In this document: positions 34,327 through 38,971 of the stretch, piece after piece
Numbering within the stretch: position 1 is the stretch's first letter
How the letters are laid out: each line of letters opens with the position of its first letter
DNA from: B25-G16 sp964549945
GTDB taxonomy: Bacteria > Desulfobacterota > DSM-4660 > Desulfatiglandales > B25-G16
Assembly (NCBI GenBank): GCA_964549945.1
Contig: CAZJXD010000037.1
Location: 1-38,971 of the forward strand
Direction of reading: 5' to 3'
DNA length: 38,971 nt
Notes under the pieces: model-generated
The model's database searches: none
What the model was told of the DNA's origin: nothing
What the model saw: the letters and a program-made list of their open reading frames with translations, nothing else
Made by a program: the position numbers and the translations under genes

Positions 34327-34352
34327 TGAGCTGAAAGAGCACCGCCACGACG
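34327..34352. repeat. 26-base near-copy of the start of the M48 gene
   Basis: TGAGCTGAAAGAGCACCGCC followed by ACGACG matches 33101-33126, inside the M48 protease start, at 25 of 26 bases. It is a small duplicated fragment in the gene-poor stretch 34020-34508. That stretch otherwise holds the integrase remnant and the terminator hairpin at 34455. Confidence 0.6.
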
Positions 34353-34454
34353 CCCCGCTCAACGCGGGACTCCTCGCAGTGACCTTTGTTTTTTCGAATC
34401 GATGCCCTGCAACTTACGGCAGCGAGGTTCATTTTCGATGGTCTCGTAAAAACT

Positions 34455-34493
34455 CCCCTTCATCCCCTCCCCTTGTGGGAGGGGATGAAGGGG
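34455..34493 (-). terminator. Rho-independent terminator of the CMD-family gene
   Basis: CCCCTTCATCCCCTCCC (34455-34471) and its exact complement (34477-34493) form a perfect 17-bp stem with a five-base loop. On the minus strand it is followed by AGTTTTTACG, so it should terminate transcription from the gene ending at 34509. The same palindrome could also be a dispersed GC-rich repeat. Confidence 0.65.
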
Positions 34494-34508
34494 AGGGGGA
34501 ATCTCGCG

Positions 34509-34808
34509 CTAAAACAGCTCCTTGAAGGCGTGAGCGGCTGTATAGACGCTTCCCACCCCGCTGATGTATTGAGTCACCCTGATTGTCTCTGCGATTTCCT
34601 CTTTTGATGCACCTGCTTTTATTGCCTGATCGGCTAAGGCTCTTACCCCTTCAACCGTCCCATGAGATGAATCCAGAGCCATGGCGATAAGCAACTTGAT
34701 CTTCCTGGACAAAGCACCATCCGCAAGAGCAAATGCATTGGTGCTCCTTACAAGATCAAGGAGTTTGGGATCGAGTTCTTCGAATACTTTTAAAGGATCT
34801 TCAGCCAT
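34509..34808 (-). CDS. Carboxymuconolactone decarboxylase (CMD)-like protein
   Basis: A 99-residue all-helical protein of the CMD/AhpD superfamily, starting MAEDPLKVFEELDPKLLDLV, with the conserved KIKLLIAMALDSSHGTVEGV helix pair and GASKEEIAETIRVTQYISG. The CxxC of peroxidase-type AhpD proteins is absent, as is the Cys often found after the His in redox-active members, so a thiol peroxidase activity is unlikely. Small CMD proteins of this length are common in anaerobes with unknown roles. A strong AAGGAGG precedes the ATG. It lies on the minus strand between the integrase remnant and the cassette region. Confidence 0.85.
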   Translation of the reverse strand: MAEDPLKVFEELDPKLLDLVRSTNAFALADGALSRKIKLLIAMALDSSHGTVEGVRALADQAIKAGASKEEIAETIRVTQYISGVGSVYTAAHAFKELF

Positions 34809-35090
34809 TGTATTACCTCCTTATTTCTATCTGGCCTTCTCCCACGTGCGATCTTGCCTCCCAGGATTGCACTCCCGCAAAGCGGGTATAGCAACCACTC
34901 CTCATTCCGTGTGTGTCTGTGAGAGTCTGTGGCTAAGACTTCTCAGTGCCCGTAGTGATAATTTTTCTTATCCCCCTCTTATTGATCCACTGTCAATAAA
35001 AAATGAGACATGGGTTGAGCAGTTCACCGTTCACGATTCCCGCTTGAACGTTGATAACCCTTAAAAAATCCGAAATCTGGCTCTTTCGTC

Positions 35091-35133
35091 ATTCCGGCAA
35101 AGCTTGTCCTCGACCTGATCGGGGAGCCGGAAT
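35091..35133. repeat. ATTCCGGC palindromic intergenic repeat
   Basis: ATTCCGGC (35091-35098) and GCCGGAAT (35126-35133) enclose a second, weaker stem (TCCTCGA with TCGGGGA). This kind of CCGGAAT palindrome is a frequent intergenic repeat in proteobacterial genomes. It lies in the 960-base gene-free stretch 34809-35768, which also holds the tandem hairpins at 35242 and an imperfect palindrome at 35641-35667 centred on CCGCGG. Confidence 0.55.
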
Positions 35134-35241
35134 CTAGTATTTTCAATAGGTTACAGACTATGATTTACTCCGGAATAACAATTTTGCCAACTTTTTATGA
35201 AACCATCAAACTTTGAACGTTTACCCCGCCTGGCCCGTGTG

Positions 35242-35404
35242 CCCCATTAAATACCGCAAAAAGGATATTTAACTGGGGTAGCTCCGAATGATGGTACCGG
35301 GGTGAAATTTTTACCCCGTTGAACTCAAGGACCGTTCAACTGGGGCACGATAGTGACAGCGAAGTTCATCCCGTTAAATTTATTTATCTTTCTATTTAAC
35401 TGGG
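35242..35404. repeat. Three tandem covarying hairpins
   Basis: Unit 1 pairs CCCCATTAAATA (35242-35253) with TATTTAACTGGGG (35266-35278); unit 2 pairs CCCCGTTGAAC (35314-35324) with GTTCAACTGGGG (35334-35345); unit 3 pairs CCCGTTAAAT (35370-35379) with ATTTAACTGGG (35394-35404). The right arms share (T/C)AACTGGGG and each carries one extra base. Where the arm changes from TTAAAT to TTGAAC its partner changes to match. A further palindrome, CGGGGTGAAATTTTTACCCCG, sits between units 1 and 2. Confidence 0.65.
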
Positions 35405-35768
35405 ACGTATTTCACTGAGGTTGGAACCTCACATCAAATTCTCGTTGCCCATCCCATATAATTATGTTAGAAATTCCTAAAATTACCTATACAATTCCCG
35501 TTCTCCTCTGAAACAGTTCACAGTTCCCGTAGATCCGGTACCAACACGATACCATAGCACCTATTTGCCGTGTTTATATTCTGTCACGTCGTGGTGGAGA
35601 GGATGGGGCATCCTGGAGCACACATGGCAAGATTCCTTGATGTGACAACCTCCGCGGTGGTTCACACTGTAAACTTCGAAAATCTGGATAAGGTTGGCAA
35701 GTATTCGTAAGTTGATTCAGAAACAACGTCCCATATTCATAATAATCAATGGTTAGCGAGGTAGACAT

Positions 35769-36479
35769 ATGGGCTTTACAGAATTCTTGAAAGATATTTC
35801 GCTCATAGTTGCATCTTGCACTGCAATATATGGGATCGGTTCTTGGCATCGAGAATATAAGGGAAAGAGGCAAGCAGAATTGGCTGAAGAAGTCTTAAGC
35901 CTTTTCTATGAAGCTCGTGATGCAATAAAACACATTCGAAATCCTTTCAGTCATGCTGGAGAAGGTGCCACCAGAAAACAATCTGAAAACGAATCTGCTG
36001 ATGAGAAGAAGGCATATGATCAAGCCTATGTTGTGTTTGAACGCTATAATGCAAATCTTGAACTTTTTAATAGATTACACTCATTAAGGTATCGGTTTAT
36101 GACTCAGTTTGGAGAGGGCTCTGCCAAACCTTTTGTGGAATTAAGAAAAATTCTAAACGAAATTTTTGCATCAGCACAGACACTGGCGAATTTATGGGCG
36201 AAGCAACGCACCTTTTTTAGGACTGATCAGGCTTCGAAAGAGCACTTTGAATTTAAGGAAAAACTTGAGGCAATCTTTTGGGAAGGATTGGCGGATGAAG
36301 ACCCTATTAATCCTAAACTGGAAAAATGCGTTCAAGATATAGAGGTGATGTGTAGGGGTATTCTGTCAGAAAAAAGCATCTGGAAAAAAATCAAAGAAAA
36401 TCCTTTGTATAAAATGTTAAAACAAAAAATCGCTAACAAAGCTAATTCAGCCGACGCAAAAAACCGCGCGGCTGATTAG
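35769..36479 (+). CDS. Cassette gene 1: membrane-anchored helical protein of unknown function
   Basis: A 236-residue protein I do not recognise. One hydrophobic segment near the N terminus (ISLIVASCTAIYGIGSW, about residues 10-26) should anchor it, with the rest on the cytoplasmic side. The body is helical and rich in Lys, Glu and aromatic residues (ELAEEVLSLFYEARDAIKHI; VVFERYNANLELFNRLHSLR). GCGAGGT precedes the ATG. Base composition is clearly more AT-rich than genes up to 33 kb. The last dozen codons (KANSADAKNRAAD) are read from the attC site and its stop TAG lies inside the attC stem, as is usual for integron cassettes. No upstream attC was found, so the left cassette boundary is unknown. 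Confidence 0.75.
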   Translation: MGFTEFLKDISLIVASCTAIYGIGSWHREYKGKRQAELAEEVLSLFYEARDAIKHIRNPFSHAGEGATRKQSENESADEKKAYDQAYVVFERYNANLELFNRLHSLRYRFMTQFGEGSAKPFVELRKILNEIFASAQTLANLWAKQRTFFRTDQASKEHFEFKEKLEAIFWEGLADEDPINPKLEKCVQDIEVMCRGILSEKSIWKKIKENPLYKMLKQKIANKANSADAKNRAAD

Positions 36480-36490
36480 CAAGGTTAGAT
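36431..36490 (+). other. attC recombination site 1
   Basis: The left core-like site CGCTAAC (36431-36437) pairs through CTAAC with GTTAG of the right core GTTAGAT (36484-36490, consensus GTTRRRY). After three-base spacers, GCTAATTCAGCCG (36441-36453) pairs with CGGCTGATTAGC (36469-36480) perfectly except for one extra T, the extrahelical base expected of attC. The 15-base terminal loop is in between. Size (60 bases), order and extrahelical base all fit the single-strand-folded attC sites used by integron integrases. Confidence 0.88.
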
Positions 36491-36534
36491 CGTTATTATT
36501 TTATCCGTATATCTCGGGTATAAAGGGGGTACCG

Positions 36535-36876
36535 ATGAGAATCATAATCTTTGTCACAATTATAATATTAGCTTTTCCTTTCGTGCATTCTACTGCACAT
36601 TCTGCATGTTGTGCATGGGATGATAGAGAAGCATGTGCAAGCTGTCCAGAGGGTTATGCATCTGGATGTGTAACTGAGAGAAATAAATGTACTTGCAATT
36701 GTGCAAAGACTGCGAATGAATTGGCAGAGAAACTTTCCCTTGGAAATAGGGAATTTCAGAACTTTATCAGTAATAATTTTGACGCAATTGTGGTTCAAAC
36801 TCAGCGACAAGGCTATTACAGATCAAGTAGCTACCCAAACATCAGAGTGACTATTACACCACCCATAAATAAATGA
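36535..36876 (+). CDS. Cassette gene 2a: secreted Cys-rich small protein
   Basis: A 113-residue protein of unknown function. It has a signal peptide (MRIIIFVTIIILAFPFVHS) and then eight cysteines within about 45 residues (ACCAWDD, ACASCPEG, SGCVTE, CTCNCAK), so it is probably exported and disulfide-bonded or metal-binding. The C-terminal half is helical then basic (SLGNREFQNFISNNFDAIVV). AAAGGGGGT precedes the ATG. It lies 50 bases after the right core of attC 1 and 22 bases before the next gene, with no attC between, so both genes ride in one cassette. Confidence 0.7.
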   Translation: MRIIIFVTIIILAFPFVHSTAHSACCAWDDREACASCPEGYASGCVTERNKCTCNCAKTANELAEKLSLGNREFQNFISNNFDAIVVQTQRQGYYRSSSYPNIRVTITPPINK

Positions 36877-36898
36877 CCGAAATGGTAGGTTCATAAAA

Positions 36899-37858
36899 AT
36901 GTGGGAAGCAATTGGATCAGTAAGCTCTGGACTTGCTCTGGCAGCATTTATTGTAGCTGCAGCTGTAACTGTTCTACGTAGGCGCCTGCTTCATAAGGAG
37001 AACCTGATTAAATCGGCACCTGAGTCGGAACGACCTTCCTTAGTGCAAGCGGCTCTTGATAGCTATTCAATAGTTACCACTGATCTTACAAAACAACAAC
37101 GCTATGATCTGATTATGGAGCAGATAAGGCAACGTGCAAGGCGTTTTAGGATCACATCCGTGGTCATTGTCATTTTGGCTTTTTTAGCAGCTGCTTTGGC
37201 CGCTTACGCTCTTGGTGTAAAAAGCAACAGCAAACCTGAAGAAAAAAGATACAGTTTCGATTTCGATAATCAGTCTCTAATTTGGGCTGTAAATTATTTA
37301 GATCAAATAGCTACAGATTTCGATATTCAATTGGATCAGAAAATATTGTCCGGTGAGGTAAAGACAAGACTTTTCAGCGTTCATTTGAATGACGCCAAGT
37401 TAGAGGATATTATGGATATTTTTTGTTCAAAAGCTATCGTTGATATTCCCTTTGTTTGGGGTATAAATGGCAAAACAATCTTTATAAGACCAAATCATAT
37501 AGAATCCGGTAGCACGGAGTCATTATCAGACTCGGGTAAACAAGAGCCAGCATTACGTATAGTCTTTCTTGATGGGAATGTTGCATATGTTGGGTTAACT
37601 CTATACTACCACCTTCCTGCAAAAAATGCACCTTTTGTTGCTGCAAAATATGGTAACCAAGAACAAGCTTCTAAACATCTTTTATCAATAGTTCAATCAA
37701 ATGCCATTTCAGAACTTGAGCGATATTCTCTCGAAGATGCGCGTTCTATGCGAGCGGTAATTTCTGATGCTATCAAAAAGGCAAGCGAGGCCGATGTGGC
37801 AAAGACCGGTTATGATTTAGATTCAATTTTAATAAGTCAAATTACGAAGGCGCATTAG
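36899..37858 (+). CDS. Cassette gene 2b: two-TM protein with STN-like and SPFH-like segments
   Basis: A 319-residue membrane protein. Helices are predicted at residues 8-26 and 85-107, with a cytoplasmic loop between, placing the C-terminal two thirds outside. Residues about 118-200 (SLIWAVNYLDQIATDFDIQL then LFSVHLNDAKLEDIMDIFC) resemble the secretin/TonB short N-terminal (STN) fold. Residues about 220-316 (ARSMRAVISDAIKKASEADV, then TGYDLDSILISQI) resemble the end of a band 7/SPFH domain. Both are pattern-based guesses. The start has only a weak ribosome binding site and may be coupled to the preceding gene. attC 2 follows 20 bases past the stop. The base composition is AT-rich like the other cassette genes. 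Confidence 0.7.
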   Translation: MWEAIGSVSSGLALAAFIVAAAVTVLRRRLLHKENLIKSAPESERPSLVQAALDSYSIVTTDLTKQQRYDLIMEQIRQRARRFRITSVVIVILAFLAAALAAYALGVKSNSKPEEKRYSFDFDNQSLIWAVNYLDQIATDFDIQLDQKILSGEVKTRLFSVHLNDAKLEDIMDIFCSKAIVDIPFVWGINGKTIFIRPNHIESGSTESLSDSGKQEPALRIVFLDGNVAYVGLTLYYHLPAKNAPFVAAKYGNQEQASKHLLSIVQSNAISELERYSLEDARSMRAVISDAIKKASEADVAKTGYDLDSILISQITKAH

Positions 37859-37877
37859 CTCTTGATCAATAAAATTT

Positions 37878-37941
37878 GAGTCTAACTTTTTAGGCACCGG
37901 ACGCTCGATATCTCGCGCCGGTGACCAATTCGTTATGACTC
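37878..37941 (+). other. attC recombination site 2
   Basis: GAGTCTAAC (37878-37886, containing GTCTAAC of consensus RYYYAAC) pairs with GTTATGACTC (37932-37941) with one extra T. GGCACCGG (37893-37900) pairs with CCGGTGACC (37918-37926) with one extra A. The order and spacing are those of an attC site of about 60 bases. The right core GTTATGA deviates from GTTRRRY. Confidence 0.8.
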
Positions 37942-38028
37942 ACAATGTCCATCGAACCGGCAGCCATACTCTTGGCTGGCTTTTCCGGGGGCGGTGAGGA
38001 CTGCAACCGATTGTTAAAGGAGCACCAT

Positions 38029-38883
38029 ATGGCTTTCCCATTTACCTATATAACTGCAATCGCAGATTATATAAGCTCGGTGAAAAGAGATACCCAGACA
38101 TGGGACTTTAACTCGGATAAGAGCGCTTCACCATGGTTTCGTGGGCAGGATCGAGAGGACGGTCCACTACCAAAGCTCTTCCGGGATCCAGGGTACGATG
38201 AATTCAATCTAACACGAATGTTCAGAGAGCGTGCTGGGGCATTCGGCAATGCTCCCGAAACTGACCGTCTCGACAAGTGGCTCTTCCTGATGCAACACTA
38301 TGGGGCTGCCACCAGGCTTCTTGATTGGACTGAGAGTCCTCTCATTGCGCTCTACTTTGCACTCAAACAGCATTCACTCTTGCCAATGAATCTGAAACCG
38401 CTTCACTCGCCAACCGTATGGGCGCTCAACCCATTGAAGCTGAATGCACTATCAAAGATCAAAGGATTTCCGAATACTTGGTCGCGGTACAAAGAGACAA
38501 CGGTAATAGATGGAATTGCCAAAACTCAAAACACTAATCCTGGGTTGGAATACTTCCGGTTGGCTTTCCATCCAAGGGAACAGTGGCCTGAGGCTATAAA
38601 CACCACCATTGTTGACAAGCCGATTGCCGTCCAGACAACGTATTATGATCTGAGGATGTACTCTCAACGAAGCTGTTTCACGATCCACGGTACCGACGAG
38701 CAGAACTTTGAGGCTATTGCTGAATCCGTCGAGCCAAAAAAGATCTTATTGAAGTACAAGATCTCGTATGAACAGTGTGAACCTATATTGCGGGATTTGG
38801 CAAACCTCGGAATCAATCAGGCGACGATTTACCCTGACATGGCGGGCCTGGCTGATGAGCTTACTTCTCGGTACAGGAAATGA
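38029..38883 (+). CDS. Cassette gene 3: FRG-domain protein
   Basis: A 284-residue protein with the FRG domain, named for its Phe-Arg-Gly motif: PWFRGQ at 35-40, PLPKLFR at 46-52, and the highly conserved LMQHYGAATRLLDWTESP (87-104) followed by LIALYFA. The C-terminal half has QRSCFTIHG and a long helix. The biochemical activity of FRG domains is not established; they recur in mobile and defence-associated loci. The ATG at 38029 was chosen because AAAGGAG lies six bases upstream; the frame is open 84 bases further up, to just after attC 2, but the added residues look like attC-proximal read-through. Base composition is closer to the chromosome than that of the other cassette genes. Confidence 0.85.
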   Translation: MAFPFTYITAIADYISSVKRDTQTWDFNSDKSASPWFRGQDREDGPLPKLFRDPGYDEFNLTRMFRERAGAFGNAPETDRLDKWLFLMQHYGAATRLLDWTESPLIALYFALKQHSLLPMNLKPLHSPTVWALNPLKLNALSKIKGFPNTWSRYKETTVIDGIAKTQNTNPGLEYFRLAFHPREQWPEAINTTIVDKPIAVQTTYYDLRMYSQRSCFTIHGTDEQNFEAIAESVEPKKILLKYKISYEQCEPILRDLANLGINQATIYPDMAGLADELTSRYRK

Positions 38884-38910
38884 ACATCTGCTTCATGATC
38901 ACGGAATTTG

Positions 38911-38920
38911 GTGAGTCATA
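38911..38920 (+). other. attC site 3, left core half, split by an intron
   Basis: GTGAGTCATA lies 28 bases past the FRG gene stop. It matches the outer arm expected for an attC (compare GAGTC-TAAC of attC 2 and the complement of its right core, GAGTCATAAC). It is cut after ATA: the next bases belong to the intron. The rest of this attC should lie beyond the intron, outside the window. Confidence 0.6.
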
Positions 38921-38971
38921 ATCGGGTAAGGGGGAGCTTCTCACTCCCCCTCCCCACACCACCCCTCGTGC
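38921..38971 (-). mobile_element. 3' end of a group IIC-attC intron (partial)
   Basis: Read on the minus strand, the last 51 bases are GCACGAGGGGTGGTGT (3' half of domain V, as in class C introns) followed by a domain VI hairpin: GGGGAGGGGGAG pairs with CTCCCCCTTACCC, leaving one bulged A. That A is seven bases from the intron end CCCGAT, where the branch-point adenosine belongs. The 3' exon starts TATGACTC, i.e. insertion between T and T of an attC bottom-strand TTGT/T target. The remainder, including any reverse transcriptase gene, lies beyond the window. Confidence 0.78.

Noticed and set aside
34386..34607. Plus-strand ORF across the terminator hairpin.
   Set aside because: It runs through a perfect palindrome and the antisense of the CMD gene; no protein features.
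35641..35667. Imperfect palindrome around CCGCGG as a possible attC just before cassette gene 1.
   Set aside because: The inner arms pair with extra bases, but no RYYYAAC/GTTRRRY core pair surrounds it, so I do not call an attC here.
35751..35757. GTTAGCG just upstream of cassette gene 1 as the right core of a preceding attC or attI.
   Set aside because: It breaks the GTTRRRY consensus at the last two bases, and no pairing left half is found within 150 bases.

Overview
The window looks like a chromosomal contig from an anaerobic, Gram-negative bacterium of the Desulfobacterota (old Deltaproteobacteria) type. The support is a desulforedoxin-like protein, tandem class III CoA-transferases, a soluble fumarate-reductase-like complex with CCG (HdrB-type) domains, Kdo/lipid A genes (kdsD, waaA) and a groESL pair of proteobacterial type. 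The taxonomic call is inference; there is no rRNA in the window.

Layout: (1) 1-6.7 kb: desulforedoxin-like protein, alpha/beta hydrolase, transglutaminase-like/TPR protein, two adjacent CoA-transferases, then a convergent amidohydrolase plus metallo-beta-lactamase-fold hydrolase. (2) 6.9-10.6 kb, minus strand: ABC permease, ABC ATPase, a secreted NEW3-domain membrane protein and a small unknown protein. (3) 10.7-12.8 kb: groEL and groES with a strong sigma70-type promoter. (4) 13.2-16.5 kb, minus strand: waaA, kdsD and a DapA-fold protein that has lost its Schiff-base lysine. (5) 16.7-22.7 kb, plus strand: yebC-ruvC-ruvA-ruvB, then the Trk potassium uptake pair trkA-trkH. (6) 22.8-28.8 kb: an MFS transporter, the three-gene fumarate-reductase-like operon on the minus strand, and a COG1237-type metallohydrolase. 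(7) 28.9-33.2 kb: an ABC-F ATPase broken by an artificial assembly gap, then an M48 protease-TPR fusion. (8) 33.2-34.0 kb: a vapBC-type toxin-antitoxin pair.

(9) 34.1-39.0 kb is the most interesting part. It reads as a decayed integron. A frameshifted remnant of a tyrosine recombinase of the integron integrase type lies on the minus strand. To its right are AT-richer, same-direction plus-strand ORFs separated by two well-formed attC sites (36431-36490 and 37878-37941). The last attC is interrupted at its left core site by the 3' end of a group IIC-attC intron, with domain VI and a bulged branch-point A, lying on the opposite strand and running off the window. The cassettes carry a membrane-anchored helical protein, a two-gene cassette (a secreted Cys-rich protein plus a two-TM protein with STN-like and SPFH-like parts) and an FRG-domain protein. 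No intact integrase is visible, so in this window it behaves as a CALIN (attC cluster lacking an integron integrase).

Stretches without recognised genes carry recurrent intergenic repeats: a ~100-bp element seen twice, three tandem covarying hairpins, and several degenerate short-word repeats.
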